Source of the DNA: Methylobrevis albus | GTDB lineage: Bacteria; Pseudomonadota; Alphaproteobacteria; Rhizobiales; Pleomorphomonadaceae | Direction of reading: 5' to 3' | Assembly (NCBI RefSeq): GCF_015904235.1 | Contig: NZ_JADZLT010000056.1 | Coordinates: 261,049 to 325,048 of the forward strand | DNA: 64,000 nt | Part shown: positions 17,123 through 27,339 of the stretch, piece by piece | Layout: every line of letters begins with the position of its first letter | Numbering within the stretch: position 1 is the stretch's first letter | Translations under genes and position numbers: made by a program | Notes under the pieces: generated by a model | Databases searched by the model: none | Seen by the model: the letters and a program-made list of their open reading frames with translations, nothing else | What the model was told of the DNA's origin: nothing

Positions 17123-19672
17123 ATGCCGGGCCGATCGATGATTGCACCTGCCCCGACCGAACGGTTTCGCGGCCTCTTCACCCTGTCGGCCATCGCCGGG
17201 GTGTTCCTCGTCGCGGCCGTCGCGGTGCTCTGGATCCTGGTCGTCCGGCAGGACGAGATCCGCCAGGGCGTGCAGGAAGACGTGCTCTGGGCGACCTACC
17301 AGCTCGACCGCGAGGCGGCCAAGATGGCGGTCGCGGTGGACGAGTACCGCTACGGCGTTGACACCGACCTCACCCGGCTGACGCGGCGCTACGACATCCT
17401 GTACAGCCGCGCCGACCTTTTGACGCGGCGGGCCTTTGCAGACGCGATCCGCGCCGACCTCGAGCTTGAGCAGCGTTTCGTGATGTTGGCGGATCGCGTC
17501 CGCTCTATCGCGCCGCTGTTCGACGCCTTCGCGCAGGAGCGCGTGCCGACCGGCGCCGAGCTGGCCATGCTGTCCGGGCTGTTCACGAAGCTCGCGCAGG
17601 ATTCCGAGCAGCTGGTGATGAAGCGCAACGGCGTTCTCTCGGCGGAGCGGGCCGATTCGCGCGACACCATCGCCTCGCTCTACCGGCTGCTCGCCGGCCT
17701 CGTCGCCGCACTGACCATCGCGATGCTGGCGATCGTGGTGGTGCTGGTGCGCCAGATCGGCGAAATCCTGTCCTCCCGCGCCAAGCTGCAGTCGATGACG
17801 GAGCGCCTGAAGCAGTCCGCTGACGCGGCCGAGGCGGGCAACCGGGCGAAATCGGCGTTCCTCGCCACGATGAGCCACGAAATCCGCACGCCGATGAACG
17901 GCGTGCTGGCGATGGCCGAGCTGCTCGCCGAGACCGACCTCGACGCCGACCAGCGCAAGGCGCTCGGCACGATCCGGTCCTGCGGCACGACGCTGATCGA
18001 GATCATCAACGACATCCTCGACTTCTCGAAGCTGGAAGCCGGCTCGTTCGACGTCGAGAGCGTCGTCTTCGACCCGGTCGCCGAGGCGACGACGGCGCTC
18101 CGGGCCGTGGAGCCGCGCGCGGCGGAAAAGAGCATCGCCCTGCTCGTCGCGCCGCAGATCGCGCCGGCGCGGCGCTTCGTCGGCGACCCGGCGCGCTTCC
18201 GGCAACTGCTGCTCAACTTCGCCAGCAATGCCGTGAAGTTCACCGAAACCGGCGTCGTCGTGGTGCGTATCCGCGCCGTCCAGGCGGGCAGCGCCACGAG
18301 CCTGCGCTGCGAGGTCGAGGACACCGGCATCGGCATTCCGGAAACGGCGCGGGAGCGTCTGTTCAGCGAGTTTCAGCAGGTCGACGCCAGCATCACCCGG
18401 CGCTTCGGCGGCACCGGTCTCGGCCTTGCGATCTGCAAGCGCATCGTCGAGGGGCTCGGTGGCGAGGTCGGCTTCCTCAGCGAGGAAGGCAAGGGCAGCC
18501 TGTTCTGGTTCGAGCTTCCGTTCCCGGCCGGTGACGACGAGCCGGTGCCCGATTCGCAGTCGCTCGACGGCTGCGCCGTCTGGATCGACGCCGACCGAGG
18601 CATCGAGCAGGACGCCCTCGCCGACCTCGTCGCCTATTGCGGCGGCGCCGTTGCCGCGCACGACGCCCGCTTCGTCTTCGCCTGCCGCGACATCGATCCG
18701 CGCGACCGGCAGCGGCCGGTCTCGATCCTGCGCCGCGGCGCCGCGAACACCGTCCCGGCACCGCGGGACGCCACCCTGCTGCGCGGCAACCTGCTCAGCC
18801 CCGCCGATGTCACCGCCGCGCTCGGCGGCAAGCTGCCGGTCGAGCGCCGCGGCGGCGCGGCGCCGGCGGAGGCCGGCGAGCGGCTTCGCATCCTCGTCGC
18901 CGAGGACAACCGGGTGAACCAGGAGGTCGCCCGGCGGGCGCTCGACCGCCTCGGCCATGACGTCGTGATCGCCGAGAACGGCCTCGAGGCACTGGCCCTC
19001 GCGGCCCGCGAAGCCTTCGACATCGTGCTGATGGACATGCAGATGCCGATGATGGACGGGCTGGAGGCGACGCGCGCGATCCGCCGCATGGACGGACCGG
19101 CCAGCCGGATCCCGATCGTGGCGATGACCGCCAACGCCTTCTCCAGCGACCGCGACGCCTGCATCGCAGCGGGGATGGACGGCTTCGTCGCCAAGCCGAT
19201 CGATCTCACCCGCCTCGCCGAAGCGCTGGAGGCGGTGCGCCCGGCCTCCCCCGCCAGTCGCGGCCGCCTCGCCCTGCCGGAGCCGGAACCCGTCGCCGAG
19301 CCGGCCCCGTCGAGCGCCGCGCCGGCGATCTGCCTGAAGCGGCTGCGCCAGATCCGCGACGAATTCGGCGCCGATTCCGCCGAGTTCCTGATCACGAGCT
19401 TCGTCGAGGACGCGACCGGCCTGCTCGTCGCGCTCACCGATGCGCTGGAAGGCGGCGAGCCCGAGGTGATCCGGCGCGTGCTGCACACGATCAAGGGCTC
19501 GGCCTCGAACGTCGGCTTCAGCCGGATCGCGAGCCTTGCGACCGAGCTGATGGCCGGCGGGGCCGCGCCCGACCCGGCGCAGCTCAACCAGCTCGTCTTC
19601 GCCATTGCCTCGGTGGGTTCGGCGGCGGACGACGCACGCGCGGAACTCGCGGCCGAACATCGCGCCGCCTGA
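17123..19672 (+). CDS. Hybrid sensor histidine kinase with receiver and Hpt domains
   Basis: An 849-residue membrane kinase. Two transmembrane helices (about 18-41 and 187-211) bracket a periplasmic helical sensor region. Then come a HisKA domain with His252 ([11 protein letters not shown]), a HATPase domain with NAVKFT and GTGLGLAI boxes, a receiver with phospho-acceptor Asp638 ([11 protein letters not shown]), and a C-terminal Hpt domain with His788 ([13 protein letters not shown]). A degenerate receiver-like stretch may lie between the ATPase and the true receiver. All relay residues are intact, so it can pass phosphate to a separate regulator, most simply the HD-GYP protein two genes upstream. 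Confidence 0.93.
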   Translation: MPGRSMIAPAPTERFRGLFTLSAIAGVFLVAAVAVLWILVVRQDEIRQGVQEDVLWATYQLDREAAKMAVAVDEYRYGVDTDLTRLTRRYDILYSRADLLTRRAFADAIRADLELEQRFVMLADRVRSIAPLFDAFAQERVPTGAELAMLSGLFTKLAQDSEQLVMKRNGVLSAERADSRDTIASLYRLLAGLVAALTIAMLAIVVVLVRQIGEILSSRAKLQSMTERLKQSADAAEAGNRAKSAFLATMSHEIRTPMNGVLAMAELLAETDLDADQRKALGTIRSCGTTLIEIINDILDFSKLEAGSFDVESVVFDPVAEATTALRAVEPRAAEKSIALLVAPQIAPARRFVGDPARFRQLLLNFASNAVKFTETGVVVVRIRAVQAGSATSLRCEVEDTGIGIPETARERLFSEFQQVDASITRRFGGTGLGLAICKRIVEGLGGEVGFLSEEGKGSLFWFELPFPAGDDEPVPDSQSLDGCAVWIDADRGIEQDALADLVAYCGGAVAAHDARFVFACRDIDPRDRQRPVSILRRGAANTVPAPRDATLLRGNLLSPADVTAALGGKLPVERRGGAAPAEAGERLRILVAEDNRVNQEVARRALDRLGHDVVIAENGLEALALAAREAFDIVLMDMQMPMMDGLEATRAIRRMDGPASRIPIVAMTANAFSSDRDACIAAGMDGFVAKPIDLTRLAEALEAVRPASPASRGRLALPEPEPVAEPAPSSAAPAICLKRLRQIRDEFGADSAEFLITSFVEDATGLLVALTDALEGGEPEVIRRVLHTIKGSASNVGFSRIASLATELMAGGAAPDPAQLNQLVFAIASVGSAADDARAELAAEHRAA

Positions 19673-19696
19673 GGCCGCCACCGGATTGGAAGCGGC

Positions 19697-21958
19697 TCAG
19701 AGCCCGCGCGGTCCAAACCGGTTGGATTTCGGGAAGCCGGACGGCGGCAGGCGGCCGGCGGTGCCGCGCTCGCTGATCCAGTCGGCGAGCTCGGCGAGGC
19801 TGCGCACATAGGTGCTGCCGGCCGACGTCGTCCAGGTAAGGCCGACCACGCCGGAAAACACCCGCATGTCGGCGACGCTGCCGTCCTTGTAGCGCTGCAG
19901 GCGCACGCCCTTGCCGCGCGCCATCTCCGGCACCTGGTCGAGCGGGAACAGCAGCAGCTTGCGGTTCTCGCCGATCATCGCGACGTGGTCGCCCTCCGCC
20001 GGCACCGCAATCCGTGCCTCGACCGGCGCCGAAACGTTGAGCACCTGGCGGCCCTTGCGCGTCGTCGCGACGAGGTCGGTCTCGTCGACGAGGAAGCCGT
20101 AGCCGTCGCTGGAGGCGATCAGCAGCCGGCGGCCGGGCTTGTGCACGAACACCTCGACCGCGTCGGCGCCCTCCTCCAGATCGACCATCAGCCGGAGCGG
20201 CTCGCCGGTGCCACGGCCGCCGGGCAGCCGGTCGGCGCCCAGGGTGAACACCTTGCCGTTGGTGGCGAGCACCAGGATCTTGTCGGTGGTCTCGGCATGG
20301 AACGCGGTCTTCAGGCTGTCGCCGGCCTTGAAGGTGAGCGTGCCCATGTCCGCGACATGGCCCTTCATCGCCCGGATCCAGCCCTTCTGCGAGACAACGA
20401 CGGTGATCGGCTCGCGCTCGATCAGCGCCTGCGCCACGTCGCCGACGTCGTGCACCGGCCGGTCGCCGAGCGTGGTGCGGCGGCGGCCGAGCTCGGTTTC
20501 GGGGCCGAATTGCGCGCGCACCTCGCCGATCTCCCAGCGCACCGCCGCCCACTGCTTGCCGTCGGAGGCGAGCAGCGCCTCGATGTCGGCGCGCTCGGCG
20601 GAGAGCTTGTCGTGCTCGCCGCGGATCTCGATCTCTTCCAGCTTGCGCAGGCTGCGCAGCCGCATGTTGAGGATCGCCTCGGCCTGGGTGTCGGTCAGGC
20701 TCCAGCGGGCCATCATGACGGCCTTGGGCTCGTCCTCCTCGCGGATGATGCGGATCACCTCGTCGAGGTTGAGGTAGGCGACGAGGTAGCCTTCGAGAAT
20801 CTCGAGCCGGCGGAGGATCTGCTCGAGGCGGAAGCGCGAGCGGCGCTGCAGCACCTCGCGCCGATGCGCGAGCCACTCCTTCAGCACCTGGCGCAGGCCG
20901 ATGACGTTGGGCACCTGGCCGCGCGACAGCACGTTCATGTTGAGCGGGAAGCGGGTTTCGAGCTCGGTGAGCTTGAACATCGATTCCATCATCAGATTGG
21001 CATCGACGGTGCGCGAGCGCGGCTCCAGCACGATGCGGACGTCCTCGGCGCTCTCGTCGCGGACGTCGGCGACGAGCGGCAGGCGTTTGGCCTGCAAGAG
21101 CTCGGCGATCTTCTCGATCAGCCGCGCCTTCTGCACCTGATAGGGAATCTCGGTGATGACGGCGACCCAGGTGCCGCGACCGAGATCCTCGATTGACCAG
21201 CGGGCGCGGACGCGGAAGCCGCCGCGGCCGGTGCGGTAGGCTTCGGTGATCGAGGCGGGCTCCTCGATCAGGATGCCGCCGGTCGGGAAATCCGGGCCGC
21301 GGACGAACTCGACCAGCTTCTCGACCGTCGCCTCCGGATCGTCGATCAGGTGCATCGCGGCGTCGCAGAGTTCGGCGGCGTTGTGCGGCGGGATCGAGGT
21401 CGCCATGCCGACGGCAATGCCGGACGAGCCATTGGCGAGCAGGTTCGGGAACGCGCCCGGAAGGACGATCGGCTCCTTCTCTTCGCCGTCATAGGTCTCG
21501 CGGAAGTCGACCGCGTCCTGGTCGAGGCCTTCGAGCAAGAGGCCGGCGACTTCGGTCAGGCGCGCCTCGGTGTAGCGCATGGCGGCGGCGTTATCGCCGT
21601 CGATGTTGCCGAAGTTGCCCTGGCCGTCGACGAGGGGATAGCGCTGGGCGAAGTCCTGCGCGAGGCGCACCAGCGCGTCGTAGACCGACTGGTCGCCGTG
21701 CGGATGGTATTTGCCGATCACGTCGCCGACGACGCGGGCGCACTTCTTGAAGCCCTGGCCGGGGTCGAGGCGCAGCAGCCGCATCGCGTAGAGCACGCGG
21801 CGGTGCACCGGCTTCAGGCCGTCGCGCACGTCGGGCAGCGCCCGGTGCATGATCGTCGACAGCGCATAGGCGAGATAGCGCTCTTCCAGCGCCGAGCGCA
21901 GGTTTACCGGCTCGATGCCGCCGGCCGGATCGTCGGGTCGCCGCGTCTCGTTTCCCAT
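19697..21958 (-). CDS. parC: DNA topoisomerase IV subunit A
   Basis: The DNA-breaking subunit of topoisomerase IV, which separates linked daughter chromosomes. The 753-residue length and the divergent C-terminal beta-pinwheel indicate ParC rather than GyrA, as does lack of a GyrA-box (QRRGGKG). The active Tyr is residue 129 ([12 protein letters not shown]). The quinolone region reads [20 protein letters not shown]: Gln90 replaces the Ser found at E. coli ParC position 80, and Asp94 replaces Glu84. This pattern is usual in alphaproteobacteria as far as I recall. The gene is convergent with the hybrid kinase, 24 bases apart. Confidence 0.95.
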   Translation of the reverse strand: MGNETRRPDDPAGGIEPVNLRSALEERYLAYALSTIMHRALPDVRDGLKPVHRRVLYAMRLLRLDPGQGFKKCARVVGDVIGKYHPHGDQSVYDALVRLAQDFAQRYPLVDGQGNFGNIDGDNAAAMRYTEARLTEVAGLLLEGLDQDAVDFRETYDGEEKEPIVLPGAFPNLLANGSSGIAVGMATSIPPHNAAELCDAAMHLIDDPEATVEKLVEFVRGPDFPTGGILIEEPASITEAYRTGRGGFRVRARWSIEDLGRGTWVAVITEIPYQVQKARLIEKIAELLQAKRLPLVADVRDESAEDVRIVLEPRSRTVDANLMMESMFKLTELETRFPLNMNVLSRGQVPNVIGLRQVLKEWLAHRREVLQRRSRFRLEQILRRLEILEGYLVAYLNLDEVIRIIREEDEPKAVMMARWSLTDTQAEAILNMRLRSLRKLEEIEIRGEHDKLSAERADIEALLASDGKQWAAVRWEIGEVRAQFGPETELGRRRTTLGDRPVHDVGDVAQALIEREPITVVVSQKGWIRAMKGHVADMGTLTFKAGDSLKTAFHAETTDKILVLATNGKVFTLGADRLPGGRGTGEPLRLMVDLEEGADAVEVFVHKPGRRLLIASSDGYGFLVDETDLVATTRKGRQVLNVSAPVEARIAVPAEGDHVAMIGENRKLLLFPLDQVPEMARGKGVRLQRYKDGSVADMRVFSGVVGLTWTTSAGSTYVRSLAELADWISERGTAGRLPPSGFPKSNRFGPRGL

Positions 21959-22130
21959 ATGTCCCGGTTACGGCATCGCCGCGCCGCGGGCAACCGCCGT
22001 GCGCTGCGCCGCCGCATTTTTCCAGCCTTTCCGAGCATCCTGCGTGCCCGGCTTCATCCTCCATTGAGGCAACCGGGCCTAGCGTGCGGATGGCGCACGC
22101 CGAGATTGCGGCGCCGAGGGGGGAACCGCC

Positions 22131-22613
22131 ATGTCCAGGTCGATCATCACCGCCGCCGTCCGGCGCCGCACCGCCTTCGCCGCTCTCCTCGGCGGCTTCG
22201 CCGCGCTCGCGCTGCCGCTGTCCGCGCTCGCGCAGGACAGCCACGACCCGGCAACCTACCAGCAGGTGCAGCCGGTTCTGAAGACGACCGAAACCGTCGT
22301 CGGCCAGCCGATCGTGTTCCCGGCGGCCCCGAACGGCGTCACCGCGGTGATCGTGACGCTCGGCCCCGGCGAGGCCACCGCCTGGCACCGCCACGACGCG
22401 CCGATGTTCGCCTACATCCTCGAAGGCGACCTCACGGTCACCTACGAAGGCATCGGCGAGAAGTCCTACACCGCCGGCGCGGCGCTGATGGAAGCCCAGC
22501 AGGTAATCCACCAGGGCCGCAACACCGGCACCGGGCCTGTGCGGATCCTGACGGTGTTTCTCACCGGCGAAGGCAGCGTGCCGACGACGATGACGGAGGC
22601 GCCGGGGAAGTGA
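22131..22613 (+). CDS. Exported cupin-domain protein
   Basis: A 160-residue protein with a signal peptide (about 1-35, ending SALAQD). The body is a single cupin barrel. Motif 1 is GEATAWHRHDAPMFAYILEGDLTVTY, with metal-binding His, His and a later Glu; motif 2 is around AQQVIHQGRNTGTGPVRIL. Single-cupin exported proteins of this kind are mostly of unknown function and may bind a metal or a small ligand. It is alone between parC (divergent) and a repeat-bearing gap before rnr. The fold is sure and the role unknown. Confidence 0.85.
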   Translation: MSRSIITAAVRRRTAFAALLGGFAALALPLSALAQDSHDPATYQQVQPVLKTTETVVGQPIVFPAAPNGVTAVIVTLGPGEATAWHRHDAPMFAYILEGDLTVTYEGIGEKSYTAGAALMEAQQVIHQGRNTGTGPVRILTVFLTGEGSVPTTMTEAPGK

Positions 22614-22703
22614 GGATGGCGGGAGCACGGCGCCGGGGAGGTCGGCCGCCCGACCCGGCGTGGATGAAGAACGTACGACAGGTGCCTGATATAACTGCAC
22701 TTG

Positions 22704-22841
22704 GTGGTCATGGTCCGCGCAGGCGGACCATCCACGAAGGCCGCGGGCACGGGGGAATGAACCGGGCAACGCGTCGCGCGGCTGCCGCACGTCCCTCGCC
22801 CGGGGCCGGTCGTGGATGGTCCGCCTGCGCGGACCATGACG
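22704..22841. repeat. Inverted repeat pair, family C, in a 386-base gap
   Basis: Arms 22704-22754 and about 22792-22841 are reverse complements. Each contains its own palindrome, ATGGTCCGC, four bases, then GCGGACCAT. The core differs from families A and B. It lies in the gap 22614-22999 between the cupin gene and rnr. Nothing else in that gap is recognisable, apart from the expected rnr promoter and ribosome site near its end. Confidence 0.85.
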
Positions 22842-22999
22842 AGGTTGGGGGGTGGGGAGAGCAAGTCCAAGTCGTAGAGACAGCCCGGCCCCGCGCCGCC
22901 CTCACCCTCTCTGTACGCGCACGACAAATCCCGCCCCAGTCGTTAAGGTCGCGTCGACTGGCGCGATGTCGCGCGCCGCGCAGAACGGACATTCGAGAC

Positions 23000-25333
23000 T
23001 TGGCCAAGCCCCCCCGCCCGCCGCAGACGGAACCCGCGTTGCCGACCCGCGAGGCTGTGCTGCGCTTCATTGCGGAGCACCCCGGCAAGGGGACGAAGCG
23101 CGACATCGCGCGCGCCTTCGACGTCTCCGGCGACGCCCGCATCGGGCTGAAGAAGCTCCTGAAGGAACTCGAGGGCGAAGGCCTGATCGAGCGCAAGCAG
23201 CGCCGGCTGTCGACGCCGGGCGCCCTGCCCCCGGTGCTCGTCTGCGAGGTCGTCGCGCGCGACAGCGAGGGCGACATCTTCGCCGAGCCGGTGACGTGGG
23301 ACGAGGACGACGGCGCGCCGCCGCGCCTGCTCGTCATCGTGCCGCGCGGCCGCCGCGCGGCGGCGACGCCGACCCCCGGGCTCGGCGACCGCTTCCTCGC
23401 CCGCGTCGGCGACTTGCCGCACGGCTACGAGGCGACGGCCCGGGCCGCGGTGCGGGTGATCAAGCTGCTCGACCGGCGCCCCTCCGGCATCATCGGCGTC
23501 TTCCGCAAGACGCCGGGCGGCGGGCGCATCGTGCCGGTGTCGCGCAAGCAGTCCGAGATGGTCGTCGACGAGGAGCACGCCGGCGGCGCCGAGGATGGCG
23601 ACCTCGTCTCGGTCGAGGTGCACCGCGCCGGCCGCTACGGCCTGCCGCAGGCGCGGGTGCTCGAGAAGATCGGCTCAGTGAACTCGGAGAAGGCGGTCTC
23701 GATGATCGCCATCCACGCCAACGAGATCCCCTACATCTTCCCCGAGGCGGTGCTCGCCGAAGCCGCCGCCGCCCCCGCGGTGACGCTGAAAGGCGGCGAC
23801 AAGCGCGAGGACTGGCGCGACCTGCCGCTCGTCACCATCGATCCGCCCGACGCCAAGGACCACGACGACGCCGTGCACGCGGCGCCGGACACCGATGCGT
23901 CGAACCCCGGCGGCTTCGTCGTCACGGTGGCGATCGCCGACGTCGCGGCCTATGTCCGGCCCGGCTCGCCCCTCGACAAGGAAGCGCTGAAGCGGGGCAA
24001 CTCGGTCTATTTCCCCGACCGCGTCATCCCGATGCTGCCCGAGCGGATCTCGAACGACCTCTGCTCGCTGCGCGAGGGCGAGGACCGCCCCGCCGTCGCC
24101 GTCCGGATGATCTTCGACGCCGACGGCCACAAGAAGAAGCACCAGTTCCACCGCATCATGATGCGCTCGGCGGCGAAGCTCGCCTACGGCCAGGCGCAGG
24201 CGGCGATCGACGGGCGCACCGACGAGAAGACCGAGCCGCTGCTGGAGCCGGTGCTGAAGCCGCTGTGGGACGCCTACGCCTGCCTGTCGAAAGGCCGGGC
24301 GTCGCGCGAGCCGCTGGAACTCGACCTGCCCGAGCGCAAGGTGGTGCTGAAGCCCGACGGCACGGTCGACAAGGTGGTGACGGCCGAGCGCCTCGACGCG
24401 CACAAGCTGATCGAGGAGATGATGATCCAGGCGAACGTCGCCGCCGCGGAAACGCTGGAGGCGAAGCGCTCGCCCCTCGTCTACCGCGTGCACGACCAGC
24501 CGTCGCTGCAGAAGCTGGAATCGCTGCGCGACTTCCTGCAGACGATGGACCTGAAGTTCGCCAAGCAGGGCAACCTCCGCCCCGGCGTGTTCAACACGAT
24601 CCTCGCCCGGGTCGAGAACACCGAGAACGCCCACCTCGTCAACGAGGTGGTGCTGCGCTCGCAGAGCCAGGCCGAATACAATCCGATCAACATCGGCCAC
24701 TTCGGCCTCAACCTCCGCCGCTACGCCCACTTCACCTCGCCGATCCGGCGTTACGCCGACCTGATCGTCCACCGCGCGCTGGTCGGCGTGCTCGGCTTCC
24801 ATGCCGACGGGCTGCCCGAGCGGTTCGAGGAGAAGCTGGAGCGGATCGCCGCCGATATCTCGGCGGCCGAGCGGCGCGCGATGATGGCGGAGCGCGAGAC
24901 CATCGACCGGCTGATCGCCGGCTGGCTCGCCGACCGGATCGGCGCGACCTTCAAGGGGCGCATCGCCGGCGTCACCAAGGCGGGGCTGTTCGTGAAGCTC
25001 GCCGAGAGCGGCGCCGACGGCTTCGTGCCGGCCGCAACCCTCGGCCAGGACTACTACGCCTACGACGAGACCCGGCACGCCCTGATCGGCAGCCGCAGCG
25101 GCGAGACCTTCCAGCTCGGCGACATCGTCGACGTGAAACTGGTCGAGGTCGCCCCGCTCGCGGGCGCCCTGCGCTTCGAGATGCTGTCCGATGGTCGGAA
25201 AGGCCGGCCGGGGGGCGGCGGGCGGCCGGATAAGCACCAGCGCGGCAGGCGGACGGGGCCGCCGACCGGGCCGAAGGGACTGGGGCCGAAGGGGTCGGCG
25301 GGGCCGAAGGGGCGGGCTCGGGCGCGGGGGTAG
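23000..25333 (+). CDS. rnr: Ribonuclease R
   Basis: A 3'-5' exoribonuclease of the RNB family that degrades structured RNA. The 777-residue product has an N-terminal winged-helix region (REAVLRFIAEHPGKGTKRDI), cold-shock-like OB domains, and an RNB catalytic core with DPPDAKDHDDAVHA (metal-binding Asp residues, near 280-290) and RYAHFTSPIRRYADLIVHR. A C-terminal S1 domain (GRIAGVTKAGLFVKLAESG) and a Gly/Lys/Arg-rich basic tail follow. The TTG at 23000 is chosen because relatives begin MAKPPR at this point; upstream frame is not conserved. Confidence 0.94.
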   Translation: MAKPPRPPQTEPALPTREAVLRFIAEHPGKGTKRDIARAFDVSGDARIGLKKLLKELEGEGLIERKQRRLSTPGALPPVLVCEVVARDSEGDIFAEPVTWDEDDGAPPRLLVIVPRGRRAAATPTPGLGDRFLARVGDLPHGYEATARAAVRVIKLLDRRPSGIIGVFRKTPGGGRIVPVSRKQSEMVVDEEHAGGAEDGDLVSVEVHRAGRYGLPQARVLEKIGSVNSEKAVSMIAIHANEIPYIFPEAVLAEAAAAPAVTLKGGDKREDWRDLPLVTIDPPDAKDHDDAVHAAPDTDASNPGGFVVTVAIADVAAYVRPGSPLDKEALKRGNSVYFPDRVIPMLPERISNDLCSLREGEDRPAVAVRMIFDADGHKKKHQFHRIMMRSAAKLAYGQAQAAIDGRTDEKTEPLLEPVLKPLWDAYACLSKGRASREPLELDLPERKVVLKPDGTVDKVVTAERLDAHKLIEEMMIQANVAAAETLEAKRSPLVYRVHDQPSLQKLESLRDFLQTMDLKFAKQGNLRPGVFNTILARVENTENAHLVNEVVLRSQSQAEYNPINIGHFGLNLRRYAHFTSPIRRYADLIVHRALVGVLGFHADGLPERFEEKLERIAADISAAERRAMMAERETIDRLIAGWLADRIGATFKGRIAGVTKAGLFVKLAESGADGFVPAATLGQDYYAYDETRHALIGSRSGETFQLGDIVDVKLVEVAPLAGALRFEMLSDGRKGRPGGGGRPDKHQRGRRTGPPTGPKGLGPKGSAGPKGRARARG

Positions 25334-25372
25334 TTCTCGGCTGGGGATGGCCTCGGTGGGCTATGCCGTGGG

Positions 25373-25520
25373 GCACACCCCTCACCCCAACCCTCTCCCA
25401 CAGGGGGAGAGGGGGCAGGTCGTGCCGTGGGCGACGCCGAGAATCACGGCCGTCGCCCGATCAAAAACCCTCACCGACGTGGTCCCCTCCCCCCTTGTGG
25501 GGGAGGGACAGGGAGAGGGG
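25373..25520. repeat. Inverted repeat pair, family B-like
   Basis: Arms about 25373-25412 and 25482-25520 pair as inverted repeats. The left reads CCCTCTCCCACAGGGGGAGAGGG near its end and the right CCCCTTGTGGGGGAGGGACAGGG. They lie between the convergent genes rnr and the old yellow enzyme. The match between arms is less exact than in the other copies. Confidence 0.7.
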
Positions 25521-25572
25521 TCAGGCCGCGGGGGAAAGCCTCGGCGACGAAGCCTACTCCCCCCGCCCCCAC

Positions 25573-26676
25573 TCACTCCGCCGCTTCGGCCAGTGCCGGA
25601 TAGTCGGTGTAGCCGGTCTCGTCGCCGCCGTAGAAGGTCGCCTGGTCGGGCTTGTTCAGCGGGGCGCCGGTGCGCAGGCGCTCGGGCAGGTCCGGGTTGG
25701 CGATGAAGAGTTTGCCGAAGGCGACCGCGTCGGCCTTGCCGGACGACACCGCCTCGACCGCGAGCTCGCCGGTGTAGCCGTTGTTGGCGATGTAGACCCC
25801 GCCGAAGGCCGCCTTGAGCTTCGCATAGTCGAACGGCGCGACGTCGCGCGGACCGCCGGTGGCGCCTTCCACGACGTGGATATAGGCGAGACCCCGCTTG
25901 CCGAGTTCCGCGGCGACGTAGTCGTACAGCGCCTGCGGATCGCTGTCGCTGCCGCCGTCGTTGGCCGGCGTCACCGGCGAGAGGCGCACGCCGACGCGGC
26001 CGGCGGGCAGCACCTTGGTCACGGCATCGACCACTTCCAGCAGCAACCGGGCGCGGTTCTCGATCGAACCGCCGTAGGCGTCGGTGCGCTTGTTGATCGA
26101 ATCGCGCAGGAACTGCTCGAGAAGGTAGTTGTTGGCGGCGTGGATCTCGACGCCGTCGAAGTCGGCGTTCTCGGCGTTCTCGGCGGCGCGGGCGTAGTCG
26201 GCGACGATGCCGGGGATCTCGGCGAGATCCAGGGCGCGCGGCTCGGAGACATCGGCAAAGCCGCTCTCGATGTAGGTCTTGCCCTTGGCGCGGATCGCCG
26301 AGGGGGCGACCGGGGCGCCGCCGTCCGGCTGCAGCGAAGAATGCGAGATGCGGCCGACGTGCCAGAGCTGGATGACGATCTTGCCGTCCTCGGCGTGCAC
26401 CGCGTCGGTGACCGCGCGCCAGCCGGCGACCTGCGCGTCGGTGTAGATGCCCGGGGTCCAGACATAGCCCTGGCCCTGCTGCGAGATCTGCGAGGCTTCG
26501 GTGATGATGAGGCCGGCGCCGGCGCGCTGGCGGTAGTACTCGACATTGATGTCGCGCGGGGCGTCGGTGCCCTTGGTGGCGCGATTGCGCGTCAGCGGCG
26601 CCATCACGATGCGGTTGGCGAGCTCGATATCGCCCACGCGAAGGGGCTGGAACAGGCTGGAAACGTCGGCGGTCAT
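25573..26676 (-). CDS. Old yellow enzyme family oxidoreductase (alkene / N-ethylmaleimide reductase type)
   Basis: A 367-residue FMN-dependent TIM-barrel enzyme that reduces activated C=C bonds or nitro compounds with NAD(P)H. It opens LFQPLRVGDIELANRIVMAPLTRNRA. It has QLWHVGRISH, the substrate-binding His179-x-x-Asn182 pair in IHAANNYLLEQFLRD, RTDAYGGSIENRARLLLEV, and the FMN-phosphate segment near ADAVAFGKLFIANPDLPERL. These are all standard for the NemA/OYE class. The true substrate cannot be read from sequence. It is convergent with rnr and followed upstream, on the same strand, by the SH3-like gene. Confidence 0.92.
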   Translation of the reverse strand: MTADVSSLFQPLRVGDIELANRIVMAPLTRNRATKGTDAPRDINVEYYRQRAGAGLIITEASQISQQGQGYVWTPGIYTDAQVAGWRAVTDAVHAEDGKIVIQLWHVGRISHSSLQPDGGAPVAPSAIRAKGKTYIESGFADVSEPRALDLAEIPGIVADYARAAENAENADFDGVEIHAANNYLLEQFLRDSINKRTDAYGGSIENRARLLLEVVDAVTKVLPAGRVGVRLSPVTPANDGGSDSDPQALYDYVAAELGKRGLAYIHVVEGATGGPRDVAPFDYAKLKAAFGGVYIANNGYTGELAVEAVSSGKADAVAFGKLFIANPDLPERLRTGAPLNKPDQATFYGGDETGYTDYPALAEAAE

Positions 26677-26810
26677 GCGAAACTGTCCTTGGTCGTTCGA
26701 AAACGAATGTCATCGTTCCGGAGGAACGGAACTGGCCAGCTGCATGTGGGGAGGCCGGCGGCAGCGCCAAGGCCGGCCGGACGACGGTAACGCGGTCGTG
26801 TGATGATCGG

Positions 26811-27194
26811 CTACTCGGGCGCCAGCTTCGAGCCGTGCACGTTGCCGACCCGGCCGTTGTAGCTCACTTCGCACCAGCGCTGGTCGAGCGCCTTGCGCTT
26901 CACGGCTGCGTCGCCGAACTGCCACTCGCCGAAGCCGAATTCCTTGCGGCACCACCGCAGCACGATGCCGGCCGCGTTCGCGGGAATCGTGCCGACGACG
27001 CCGGCGCTGTCGTCCATGCCGGAGCGCAGCGGCACGCCGCCGGCCGGGGCGTTGTACGCCTTGAAGGTCATGTCGTAGGGGCTGGGCGACTGGGCGTGGG
27101 ATGCGGCGAGGCCGGCGGCGACGAGACCTGCCGCCACGGCCGCGACCGCCAGCAGGCGGAGCATCTGGCTCCGCAGCATGCGCGATGCGCTCAT
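26811..27194 (-). CDS. Small exported SH3-like protein
   Basis: A 127-residue protein with a signal peptide (residues 1-35, ending SHAQS). The mature part resembles a bacterial SH3 domain: VPLRSGMDDSAGVVGTIPANAAGIVLRWC, then RWCEVSYNGRVGNVHGSKLAPE, the usual closing W-x-x-V-x-Y-N-G-x-x-G pattern. Two Cys (in RWCRKEF and RWCEVSY) could form a disulfide. Such proteins usually bind cell-wall or protein ligands in the periplasm. The ATG at 27194 has GTGGAG upstream and is preferred to 27206. Confidence 0.8.
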   Translation of the reverse strand: MSASRMLRSQMLRLLAVAAVAAGLVAAGLAASHAQSPSPYDMTFKAYNAPAGGVPLRSGMDDSAGVVGTIPANAAGIVLRWCRKEFGFGEWQFGDAAVKRKALDQRWCEVSYNGRVGNVHGSKLAPE

Positions 27195-27339
27195 GGGAAA
27201 CTCCACTTTCCTCGATGCCGGCTCCGGCGCGTTGGGAGCGCGCCCGGGAAACGGCCGGCCCGGCGCGGGCGGCGAGGGTCGCCGCGCGTGCCGGGCCGAA
27301 GTCGGGTCGCATCCGCAGGGCGCGGACGCGGGGTCCTGG

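Noticed and set aside
21350..22999. Upstream extension of the RNase R reading frame
   Set aside because: It runs antisense through parC and through the cupin gene and repeat in another frame; relatives start at the TTG-encoded MAKPPR position (23000).
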